From the IMG/VR virus record IMGVR_UViG_3300021091_000313, positions 1-28,575 of that record: a stretch of DNA of 28,575 bases; one strand, 5' to 3'. The position numbers were made by a program, and so were the translations under genes. Shown here piece by piece: positions 10,301 through 16,966 of this stretch (the first letter of the stretch is position 1; every line of letters begins with the position of its first letter). Source of the stretch: a virus. The notes under the pieces are model-generated. The model had not been told where the DNA came from. It worked only from the letters and a program-made list of their open reading frames with translations, and searched no databases.

Positions 10301-10518
10301 TCTAAACTCTGTTCGCATCCATCAACAATTGATCCTTCACTAAAAAAGTATTCAGCAAAGCGTTGAATCTGCTTTTGCTGATAAGTCTGCATTTGTGTGA
10401 GTTCTCTAGCCTGGACTGCTCGACCAGGTCTATAGAGAACTCTTACATACTTTTTATCTTCATCATAATCGTCAAAGTATGGACCAATATTTAAATCTAC
10501 ACCACCGGGATTTGACAT
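4354..10518 (-). CDS. Giant baseplate/fibre-associated virion protein, DUF4815-like (2054 aa)
   Basis: This is the largest gene in the window. The N-terminus (NIGPYFDDYDEDKKYVRVLYRPGRAVQARELTQMQT and on) matches my memory of DUF4815-type proteins, large structural proteins common in marine T4-like phages. A helical segment (LELAEITIPV through RIEQIEYYATLSELEKQAQ) lies near residues 1030-1095. Three copies of a beta module of about 70 aa lie near residues 667-739, 1768-1838 and 1934-2006. Each has the pattern G-T-V, G-T-xF, VG-x-I-VG, R-I-SI-NN, LTV, I-YR. The gene comes straight after gp8, where T4 carries gp9/gp10/gp11, so a role in the baseplate periphery or fibre attachment is likely, but there is no clear gp10 homology. 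Two AAAGGGT motifs lie just upstream of the ATG. The frame is intact throughout. Confidence 0.88.
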   Translation of the reverse strand: MSNPGGVDLNIGPYFDDYDEDKKYVRVLYRPGRAVQARELTQMQTYQQKQIQRFAEYFFSEGSIVDGCEQSLDLRMEYVKLQTEFNSVEVDIDEFVGQRVVGANTGCRAYVGLVSELEGEDPKTLFINYESTGSVILSVAATGSFITLGNTITFNSGNSGIIKAFYQDPLTSEFRVFVGDLVGSPDTVPFTANTQGSNGGIITMNVGALYDKRTSSKFENNERVFVLIDDIADSPNTAYANTVTSRATFTIVDEGLATQETFEYGSKYTIADGTIYVADHFVKHDSQTIVLDKYTNKPSYKVGVIPVKTFIDTVDDQTLLDNAQGTPNFQALGADRLKIDTVLAKVEVDAVTDESEFVPITEVINGSIAKKFTEQVESKLEDALAKRTFEESGNYTLSDPRIFIREHLRINDNGGKFTVAENGNNQLLVIETDPFVSYVKGYRNELLTKIFTPVRKGTDTQYVEQVKTSIIIGSYIPVKELVGTWDFMESTKIDLYDTAQQAISNNSFSSTTLTGTKIGEARVRAIEYVSGTVGTADAKYDLYIYDIAMNQGKRFQDVRAFYDTGGSFPNRFADVVVDTLGNATLKETAFESSIFKLPYTGIRTIRDDNNNVESGFQFRKEFPANFNGFGAVTLATTDLNETFSSGATEGLKNTNYLVIPTNTANTSALTGTANVTSGSTTVSSLPGATTLFTTQFQVGDVIRVGSQDRIITSITNSAVLTVASAFSSTLSNQPIYKVFPAGRPIKLSGIGSTGANRTVLTGSPPQTVDIDLKETGLITSIGSGFAARVSVIMDRANARETRKTLNASREVQINPNTHPNGLVGPYGLGYGDIYQIRAVYQSSGFGVTATTSNTDVTSLYTLDNGQRDTSYEHGTITPNIGIKPTGNLLVVFDHFTHDTSQGIGYLSFDSYPVNDITTTSTTIRTEQVPSYRSIRTGELFSLRDCLDFRPIKAAASPNTNPIDTGAYQIPTGGLHFPTPASNFDSDLIYYKGRKAKLFIDENGALGINDGSPGYPLSSPPPSIPDTLELAEITIPVYPSLATDIRIDSYKNRRFTMREIGRMNKRIEQIEYYATLSELEKQAQTKVEVDNDGFDRFKNGILVDSFRGHNIHDVFNPDGNRVRIDTRGNYATAYANNEVQVELVLNEGSSTNFKKTPGRKVYVNYTEQDFINQPFASTTINLAQELTFTWSGDMTIVPATDNWIDTTFRPEANSVVDLTGITDNFRALTNSWNTVVAPHLRHWVGETPVTTVTSTTGSSRSGTLVTDFRDTRTVTTQNQTLNEIQANFTLANEAINSVTERVADISVKHFMRPRDFVFISQGMKDGAKLYAFFDGEDVTANCAQITLKTGADVNSLFNLFDTNGILQADASKYTRGALNDLTVRSNIVIGVFRVPEGKFYVGQRSFRLTDSPTDNVSEASTLATQSIFAQGTSVTKGYDVVNTRPFTFNGFANQTLRGDGTTRRVTLRDETTRTVLRQWYDPLSQSFYIDEETYPEGVYVTSLDLYFKTKAPDTAKKGVTCEIREMLNGFPTRSVIGGEVARREHDEIKLSNNSTANTTFTFANPIFLPPGVEYCWVAKPDGNVTDFNVFVATLGEFDITNPEVNLRITEQPATGMLFTSANDFTWIPRQNQDVKFKLRTARFSTTPATVVLQNKPWANTGGNFSYNAYSLNIENLTTPKSNIIFEGRTADGSFTLSTFNGVKNLERIQLPAIQLLANTDNEISNLPVDKSITVRATMVTQNANVSPYIDLERMRTYLEQTIVNNSTFNQLTGTVLYDSSGNNIVAGVGTQFTTEIDVGEYALFGEEYRQIASVTNNNHLTVKNNFTTNGSGVTVISKAEENPTGPYSSLTRYITRVVELNDGFEAADIVAYLGVNRPPGTNIKVYYKVLSESDTDPFDFKFYNEMTLDGTSTTNQDASTYNEEKYIVPTSKKTGGSRLLTGRVSITNGSVDVVGANTVFLEQLQVGAEIAVGTSRLQRRIASIVNNTFLTVESAYATTASSQEIYRILNNSIGYTTPDGRSFSGFKYFAIKVVFLSTNTAVAPKIKDLRVIALA

Positions 10519-10554
10519 ATCACCCTTTACCCTTTAAACTGAAAACAACCAAAT

Positions 10555-11823
10555 TTAGAATTCAATAACGAGTTTTACATCCTCAATCTGGTCATTCGCT
10601 CTTGAAATTGGGCTTCTGTTTTCAACATAAAGAACATCACCTGTATATGGTGCAAGACCTGGGTTGCTAATTGCGCTAATTGTACCAGTTGCGGCAGAAG
10701 AACCACCTGTTACAGTAGCACCGTTTGCAAATGCAAGTGGTAGTGGCATGTTAACAAAGAGATGCTTGTTAGTGTTATCCCACTCAACGACAGTAGCGGT
10801 ATTAGAACCAGAAGTAACAGTTTCATCAAGTGAGAATGAAGCGTTAGCGTCTGCAACTGTGTAACGAAATGTCTGGCGATAGTTTGTCGCAAGACCACGG
10901 GTTCCTGTGCCAAACTCAAATGGGTCACGAATCAAACCGATCTTACGGAAGTCGTTAGCAGTAGAGATTGTGTTTGCTTCAGTACCATCCAAGCGCACAT
11001 TGATCATGATGAACTTGCCACCAAGTTCTTCAATTGCATTTTTACCATGACCACCTTTTGGAGGTAGAATTGCTCTGGCTGCGGCACCTGAACCACCGCC
11101 ACCTGAGAAGGAAACTTGAGCAAAGGTATAACCTGAACCTGCGGCAGTAATTGTAACTGAAGAAACTGCACCGGAGGTAATGTTTGCAGTAGCAGTAGCA
11201 CCAGTACCATCGCCAACGATAGCAACTGTAGGTGCTGAAGCAAATGCAGAACCGCCAGCAGTTACAAGAACTGTGTCAAGACCGCCATCAACTGCGGCAC
11301 CTGAAACGGTGTTATCTGTACGAACAGACATGTAATCGTTTGTCAAAAACTTCAAAGCGTCTGAAGTTGAAATTGTGTACATATACTTCCACTTGTAGCC
11401 GTCAGCAAGTGTTGCGGCAGAAGTTGAAGTACCTGTTGGCTTGATTGTAGAAGTCAAAGCACCGTTGTTGAACAAGCACTTGTACACATTGAAGTCATCG
11501 GTGAGAACATAGAAGTCATCATCAAGAATGTCTGTGTCTTGATCATCATACTGGTCATAAACAGTACCAGTAGTCCAGTCATAGCGGTCAATAACATGAA
11601 CCACATCGGTTGACTGAATACGCTTTGCCGCAATTGTATCTCTCCAAGGAATGAACTCAATGTTTGCGGTAGAGTTGGTTGGTGTTGGTGGGTTAAAATC
11701 GTCTGCGAATGGACTTGTACCACCAATGTAGAGGTACATAATTGTGTTAGCGGCTTCAGAAAACGCTTCTAGAAACTGTTCTGCGTTATGTACTCTGAAT
11801 TTACTGGTTGCAATTGCTGGCAT
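10555..11823 (-). CDS. 8: Baseplate wedge protein gp8
   Basis: The product is 422 aa and resembles T4 gp8 (334 aa), a dimeric wedge subunit. Both ends match the family. The N-terminus has ATSKFRVHNAEQFLEAF, then IEFIPWRDTIAAKRI and a VYKCLFNNG...DGYKWKYMYTIS segment. The C-terminus YTGDVLYVENRSPISRANDQ lines up with the T4 gp8 ending (YMENRPPI...MDQTEE). The extra length lies in the middle: residues about 195-265 form a G/A/T-rich beta module (GDGTGATATANI, AAGSGYTFAQVSFSGGGGSG) related to modules in the neighbouring gp7-like protein. The gene is preceded by two TATAAATA elements, so it can be expressed independently of the upstream baseplate genes. CTCC at 11831-11834 reads as GGAG on the coding strand, about 7 nt before the ATG. 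Confidence 0.93.
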   Translation of the reverse strand: MPAIATSKFRVHNAEQFLEAFSEAANTIMYLYIGGTSPFADDFNPPTPTNSTANIEFIPWRDTIAAKRIQSTDVVHVIDRYDWTTGTVYDQYDDQDTDILDDDFYVLTDDFNVYKCLFNNGALTSTIKPTGTSTSAATLADGYKWKYMYTISTSDALKFLTNDYMSVRTDNTVSGAAVDGGLDTVLVTAGGSAFASAPTVAIVGDGTGATATANITSGAVSSVTITAAGSGYTFAQVSFSGGGGSGAAARAILPPKGGHGKNAIEELGGKFIMINVRLDGTEANTISTANDFRKIGLIRDPFEFGTGTRGLATNYRQTFRYTVADANASFSLDETVTSGSNTATVVEWDNTNKHLFVNMPLPLAFANGATVTGGSSAATGTISAISNPGLAPYTGDVLYVENRSPISRANDQIEDVKLVIEF

Positions 11824-11872
11824 ATTTTATCTCCTTAAAATAGGGTGTTTGGCAATCTCTTTTATTTATATG

Positions 11873-11880
11873 AAAAAACT
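11873..11880 (-). promoter_or_regulatory. T4-type late promoter TATAAATA (proximal of a tandem pair before gene 8)
   Basis: A perfect TATAAATA reads toward gene 8, about 50 nt upstream of its ATG, in an 80-nt noncoding gap. It is embedded in a 15-bp sequence (TTTATTTATATGAAA on the plus strand) that is repeated 28 bp away. Confidence 0.7.
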
Positions 11881-11900
11881 ACCTTTGGTTTGTTTCAGTT

Positions 11901-11908
11901 TATTTATA
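11901..11908 (-). promoter_or_regulatory. T4-type late promoter TATAAATA (distal of the tandem pair)
   Basis: This is a second perfect TATAAATA 28 bp upstream of the first, overlapping the stop codon of the gp7-like gene (TAA at 11906-11904). It shares the same 15-bp flanking sequence, so the pair looks like a short duplication that doubled a late promoter. Confidence 0.6.
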
Positions 11909-14900
11909 TGAAATACTCTCGGTAAACCGATACATCATTATAATTTTCTTCTGGATTCACATTAATCTCCAGATATTGGTTGTTTGCAAGATATCTAACA
12001 AAGAACTTCTCGGTATCGGTCAATAGTGTTCCGCCTTCTCTAAAGTCTGACAAGAATTCTGTGTTCGTACCAAAAACCGATGTATTTGAACCAGTACTGT
12101 CTAAGAATGTATTTGCTTCAAAAAGAGTAATTGGGTCACCGGAAAGATTCACGATTCTGCTTTCTGCGAATCCTGGATCCAAGAATGTTACTGTACCATT
12201 TGCAAACACATTTTTACCGATGTTTCGATTGGTAAATATGTCTGTAAAGATAACGCTTCCATTTCCATAATCTTCCAATTCTTCATTTTCAACGGTTCTA
12301 ATTGGAGTTTCTGCGTATGTTTGATATTTTTGAACAAAGTTTGCTTTTCCAAGTGGAATGTAATCTTCAAATGTTGCATTAGACAATTCATCAATGGACT
12401 GATTCTGTAAAGATTCTATTAACGAACCTTTGTACTTAGAACCTAAAATTACATCAATTTTTGTTTCTTGGCTGAGTGTCAATTCTCCTTGTGTAAGACC
12501 AACAAACAAAGGATCATTTTCAATAACTCTATTTATAGGTAGAGTTTGAACGCTTGAAACGGTCTCATTAAATGAAGAAATTTCAAGTTGAATTTCACGG
12601 TCGTATGTTGCAACATCTGAGAATGAAACAACTTCTTTCAATGGTTGAATTTCAATCTCATAGTATGTTGATGGTATTTGTTTAACAAATGAATTTTGCG
12701 GTACTGTATTAAATGTAATCTCATCGTCAACAGTAATTTGATCATCGTCAACAGTAATTGTAGATGAATCAACACTTAGCGTAATAAATGTTGAAATAAG
12801 ATCATTTTGAACTTCAAAAATTGGAATATCAGCATATCGACTGTAATTTACATCTATGCTTCTTCCATGTCTTGTAGAAACATCTATTGGTCCAGAGAAC
12901 ACTTTCAACTCTATCGTCATCTCACGGTTAGTCATAGTGAGAATTTCTGAATAGAATCTCATGCGTGAATCTATGAGTAGTTGAATCTCAATCTCACGAA
13001 TGTTAAAGTCACGAACAGAATTTCCTACATCAATTGCATCTGGTGCGATCACATAATTAATGATAACTTCTTGTGGCGTAATTACTGAAACATTTGCTCT
13101 AGAAACAATATCAATTTCTGTAGTATGCACACGATTGGTCATTGTATAGATTTCACTATAGAATGCCATACGAAGATCAATTGTTTGTGGTACAATTTCA
13201 ATTTCACGAATGTTGAAGTTGAGAACACCAATGAGTGCTTGATCAATGAGAGGTGATTCTACTGTATAAGTAATACTTGTAGAAATTGTTGGTGCAACAT
13301 CAATTTCAGACTGAATATCAATTTCTGTAGTATGCACACGATTGGTCATTGTATAGATTTCACTATAGAATGCCATACGAAGATCAATTGTTTGTGGTAC
13401 AATTTCAATCTCATAATCAAAGTCTACTCTAGACAATGACTGATATCGGTAAATTATTCCAACATCTTGGAAAGTATCTTCGGCGATTGATGCAATTTGC
13501 TCATTCCCATACACACTCAATGGAATGTCAGCATACTCACCTTTAAATGGTGATGTAAATCCAGGTGGTACATCAATTTCAAGTTTCATTCTTGGAATTG
13601 GCGCAATATCAAGTTTAGGTTGAATCTTAATTACTTCATAGATGTTTGGTATTGTAGCCGTAACTGGAGGTAGAATGTAAGTTAATCTCTTCAGTCTACC
13701 AGTAGTTTGTGGAATTGGTGTTGGTGCAAATTGAACAAACTGTGGACGCATTTCAATTTCATAAGTTGTGCCTTCAAATGCAAGTGTGGCATCAATAATT
13801 GTAACGCCAGTATCCAAAGATGGCAAACGCAATCTGTCAACAAAGATTCTAAATGGTTCCAGATTGGCGGCAACTGTGACAAGAGGAAGTTCAATGTCAA
13901 CCTCAACTTTTTGATGTGTTCTTGCTGGGCTTAATGGTATAACAAATGTATCTTTAAATCTTGTGCTTGCATAAGCAGAAATTTGTTCTGATGCAATTTG
14001 CGAGATAAGAATATCATCGTATTTAATTTTATCCTGTGCAATAGAAAATATTTGAATGACAACATCACTAATTGCAGTTTCAAGAATCTGTACATCGTTA
14101 AGAACAATTTGTGCAGAAACATCTAAATGAATTTCAAGTCGGTTGACAATCTCATCAACAAATGAACGAATAAGTGGTACAGAAACAAACAATGGCACTT
14201 CTTTTTCGGTGCCAAAAGATGTTGAATCAATAACCTGTGCTTTGAGATCGGTTGAAACCAATTCAATATCAACCTCAAGCCCTTGAGTGTCAATTCTTCT
14301 AAAGAATGTTTGAACTGGAGTTTCAAATCCAGTAAAGTCTAAGAATGTATTTCCAGATAAACTAGAAATTAAACTTTCTGCAAAGAAAGAAAGTGGAGTT
14401 TCGCCGTATTGATCAGCATTAAGAAATGTGGTTTGAGTTTTAACATCATCAATATTGACTGCGGCATCAATATTCTTAACGATCTCAATTTCTCTTACAT
14501 TGAAATCACGAACCGCAAGAGGTTGCTCCATGCGAATTGGTGCAATTTCAATTTGATACTCTCTGTGCGTATCAATAATATTACTGATACCAGAAAGAAT
14601 GTAATCTAGTTCGACTGGTATTATTGGAATTGTATCAGTAGCAACATCGCTGAATGTTGGGAATAGAGCAACATCAATATAGAGATGTAATTTATTAACA
14701 ATTTCTTTAGCACTAAACTCAGCAGGTACACTAATACCTCTTTCAAATGCAATTTCACGAATGCTTAAGTTTTTATCGTCACTTGCACCAGAAGGTTTCA
14801 AGAACTTAGATATGCGTGGTTTAATTTTTTGATCAATAAACTCTGGCGTAATTTCAACTTCACGAATTGCTCCAGCAAATGGAAGATTAACACCAACAGG

Positions 14901-16934
14901 ATACAATGAAAGGAAACTGCTGAGTGCAAGTGGGCGTGGTGATTGATCAATCTGACTTTTAAATTCTGCGGTAAGAGCAATAATAGATGTAATAACAATC
15001 TCACCAAAGAACTCAAGACCAGCCGGGTGAACAGTTTCTTTTACTAACTCTTGATAGGCATTAATAATCAGACCGCTTCGAATAACATAAGAGAAGTCTT
15101 GATAGAAGAATGAGTCCTGAATAATTTTGAAACTAATTTTACCATCATCGTTAGTAAAGAATCCTCGGTTTACATTTAAACCAGAGATAATTGCTTCAAG
15201 GTTTGCATTGCCATCGCCAACTGTATTTGCGCTAACATTAGCAGAACTAAAATTAATACCTGGATTTCGAATACTAATTTCACGAATTGAACCAATGCCT
15301 ACTGCGTTATTTGCAATGTCAACTTCAACATTTGCACTTACACCTTGAATGTCATTAACTGTAAATGATGCATTTGCTCCACTTACTGTGTTTGCAGATT
15401 CAAGTGTAAGAGTAGGAAGATTATTAGATAGATATCCGATACCTAAGTTGGTTAGTTCAATTCGTAAAATTGATCCTAGATTTCCCCAATCTTCAGATTT
15501 GATTGCACTTTTAAGACCATTGACTTCTTGCTCTTGTGTTAAAACAAAATCGTCTTCAAACAAAATATTTTCTTCACCGAAAGGTGCGGTGTTACCAACA
15601 GAAGCAACTTGCCCTGCGGCACTATTGCCAGAACCACCAGTGAAAGTAAGTATTTCACCAACTGCATAATCTGTACCAGAGTTTGCAATTGTAATCAGTC
15701 TTTCTGAAAGAAGACCAATAGATTGAATTGTTGAATCAACAAGTGTAATAACTGGCGATCTTTGATAACCAAAACCACGATTTACAATTTGAATTCTGCT
15801 AGTATCACCTACTGTATAAGTATTGGCACCATCAGTTACAGTATATGTGTTTGCAATAGAAGTAACTGCAATTTGAAGATTTGCGCCAGCAGTATCAGTA
15901 TTATTAATTGAGGCTTTTGTGTTTAGTCGATATCCATATCCAGGAACATTGACTAAAATCTTATTGATTGGACCCGTACTAATTGATGAAACTTCTGCGG
16001 TTGCTTCAGCACCATCACCAGTAATTGTAATTGCTTCACCAACTGAATATCCAGAACCGCCATCGTTAATTTGAATGTCGCCAATGATACCAAAGACTTC
16101 AGTAGAAAGTCTTGATTGCAAAACATCTGCAACAGTTTCGCCGGCTTCAAATTCACCAGAAACAAGTTTTAAGTTAAATTCTGCGTACTGTACACCACCA
16201 AGAAATGAAATTGAAATGTTAACAACTGTACCAACGGCACCAGATGTTTGACCACGAATTGTTTTATTGAGAAAATCAAAAATTCCGCCAATAGGAAACG
16301 CATTTGTGTTTGTTGGAATAACACGAATCAGACTTGTCTTTTCAAATTTACCATCTGATACACGAAGCAAGTCATCGCCTGGAAAACGAATCTCAATGTT
16401 TTCATCAAAAAATGCTTTGAATAGAAAACGATATGCTTCTTCAGTAGATTTAGATTGTAACAGGTCACGAATGCGATTGTAAAGAAGTCTACGATCTGCT
16501 TGAGATGTAGATGGATATCCACTATTGACTTCATCTTTTAAAAGTTGAAAGAACTCATCGCCAGAAACATATTGACTACGAGCATCTTTAAGTCTTGCAG
16601 ATTCACGAATTACATTGTCTTTAACTAAACTGATTGTTGCAGTAGCACCAGATGTTGAGCCAGTAATCACCTCTGTTGAATCAAGAGGCAACTCAGTATT
16701 CATCACTACAACAATTTCATTTGTTCCTACAAAAAATACTGTACCTGTTGCTTTGCTATCGGCACCAGTAATCACCTCACCTTTTACAAATGTTCCTGAA
16801 ACATCTGTAAGAGTAAGTTTAGTACTCTGTAAAAATCTATAATAATCCTTTAGAAATTGTAGAAAACTCTCATCGCTTAAAGTCGGAAAAAGAGTATCTA
16901 AACTCAATGAAGGATTTGAATCGCCTTTTGCCAT
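11904..16934 (-). CDS. 7: Very large baseplate wedge-type protein in the gp7 position (1676 aa)
   Basis: It lies between gp6 and gp8, where T4 encodes gp7 (1032 aa), and has the N-terminus I associate with marine T4-like gp7-position proteins. That N-terminus has LDTLFPTLSDESFLQFLKDY, then ADRRLLYNRIRDLLQSKSTE with EAYRFLFKAFF. Residues about 40-600 carry repeated beta modules such as GGSGYSVGEAITITGDGAEA and SGTDYAVGEILTFTGGSGNS. The C-terminal 900 residues are a long series of acidic beta units built around REIEI and YEIEI motifs. Two adjacent units share a perfect 96-bp DNA repeat (residues about 1175-1207 and 1244-1276), with a third, diverged copy near 1315-1350. The name gp7 rests on gene order and size rather than clear sequence homology. 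The C-terminal repeat array is much longer than anything in T4 gp7. Confidence 0.82.
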   Translation of the reverse strand: MAKGDSNPSLSLDTLFPTLSDESFLQFLKDYYRFLQSTKLTLTDVSGTFVKGEVITGADSKATGTVFFVGTNEIVVVMNTELPLDSTEVITGSTSGATATISLVKDNVIRESARLKDARSQYVSGDEFFQLLKDEVNSGYPSTSQADRRLLYNRIRDLLQSKSTEEAYRFLFKAFFDENIEIRFPGDDLLRVSDGKFEKTSLIRVIPTNTNAFPIGGIFDFLNKTIRGQTSGAVGTVVNISISFLGGVQYAEFNLKLVSGEFEAGETVADVLQSRLSTEVFGIIGDIQINDGGSGYSVGEAITITGDGAEATAEVSSISTGPINKILVNVPGYGYRLNTKASINNTDTAGANLQIAVTSIANTYTVTDGANTYTVGDTSRIQIVNRGFGYQRSPVITLVDSTIQSIGLLSERLITIANSGTDYAVGEILTFTGGSGNSAAGQVASVGNTAPFGEENILFEDDFVLTQEQEVNGLKSAIKSEDWGNLGSILRIELTNLGIGYLSNNLPTLTLESANTVSGANASFTVNDIQGVSANVEVDIANNAVGIGSIREISIRNPGINFSSANVSANTVGDGNANLEAIISGLNVNRGFFTNDDGKISFKIIQDSFFYQDFSYVIRSGLIINAYQELVKETVHPAGLEFFGEIVITSIIALTAEFKSQIDQSPRPLALSSFLSLYPVGVNLPFAGAIREVEITPEFIDQKIKPRISKFLKPSGASDDKNLSIREIAFERGISVPAEFSAKEIVNKLHLYIDVALFPTFSDVATDTIPIIPVELDYILSGISNIIDTHREYQIEIAPIRMEQPLAVRDFNVREIEIVKNIDAAVNIDDVKTQTTFLNADQYGETPLSFFAESLISSLSGNTFLDFTGFETPVQTFFRRIDTQGLEVDIELVSTDLKAQVIDSTSFGTEKEVPLFVSVPLIRSFVDEIVNRLEIHLDVSAQIVLNDVQILETAISDVVIQIFSIAQDKIKYDDILISQIASEQISAYASTRFKDTFVIPLSPARTHQKVEVDIELPLVTVAANLEPFRIFVDRLRLPSLDTGVTIIDATLAFEGTTYEIEMRPQFVQFAPTPIPQTTGRLKRLTYILPPVTATIPNIYEVIKIQPKLDIAPIPRMKLEIDVPPGFTSPFKGEYADIPLSVYGNEQIASIAEDTFQDVGIIYRYQSLSRVDFDYEIEIVPQTIDLRMAFYSEIYTMTNRVHTTEIDIQSEIDVAPTISTSITYTVESPLIDQALIGVLNFNIREIEIVPQTIDLRMAFYSEIYTMTNRVHTTEIDIVSRANVSVITPQEVIINYVIAPDAIDVGNSVRDFNIREIEIQLLIDSRMRFYSEILTMTNREMTIELKVFSGPIDVSTRHGRSIDVNYSRYADIPIFEVQNDLISTFITLSVDSSTITVDDDQITVDDEITFNTVPQNSFVKQIPSTYYEIEIQPLKEVVSFSDVATYDREIQLEISSFNETVSSVQTLPINRVIENDPLFVGLTQGELTLSQETKIDVILGSKYKGSLIESLQNQSIDELSNATFEDYIPLGKANFVQKYQTYAETPIRTVENEELEDYGNGSVIFTDIFTNRNIGKNVFANGTVTFLDPGFAESRIVNLSGDPITLFEANTFLDSTGSNTSVFGTNTEFLSDFREGGTLLTDTEKFFVRYLANNQYLEINVNPEENYNDVSVYREYFI
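13107..13202 (-). repeat. 96-bp perfect direct repeat, copy A (within the gp7-like gene)
   Basis: This is identical base for base to 13314-13409, at an offset of 207 bp (69 codons, in frame). It encodes part of the REIEIVPQTIDLRMAFYSEI unit and the MTNRVHTTEIDI segment. Confidence 0.95.
13314..13409 (-). repeat. 96-bp perfect direct repeat, copy B
   Basis: This is the partner of 13107-13202. Sequence outside the 96 bp diverges quickly on both sides even though the protein repeat continues, which suggests recent duplication or gene conversion over an older repeat array. A diverged third unit (RMRFYSEILTMTNREMTIEL) is encoded near 12890-12990. Confidence 0.95.
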
Positions 16935-16940
16935 CTTGTT

Positions 16941-16966
16941 TATCTTCTAACTATATCTTCTAACTA
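16941..16966. repeat. 13-bp tandem duplication at the gene 6 / gene 7 junction
   Basis: TATCTTCTAACTA occurs twice head to tail (16941-16953 and 16954-16966). It covers the last codons and stop (TAG, 16949-16947) of gp6. One copy alone would also give a stop, two codons earlier, so the duplication changes the gp6 end by two residues (YS). Confidence 0.9.

Noticed and set aside
12530-12537. TATAAATA on the minus strand inside the gp7-like gene
   Set aside because: It lies in the middle of coding sequence far from any start; the 8-mer is expected by chance in DNA this AT-rich.
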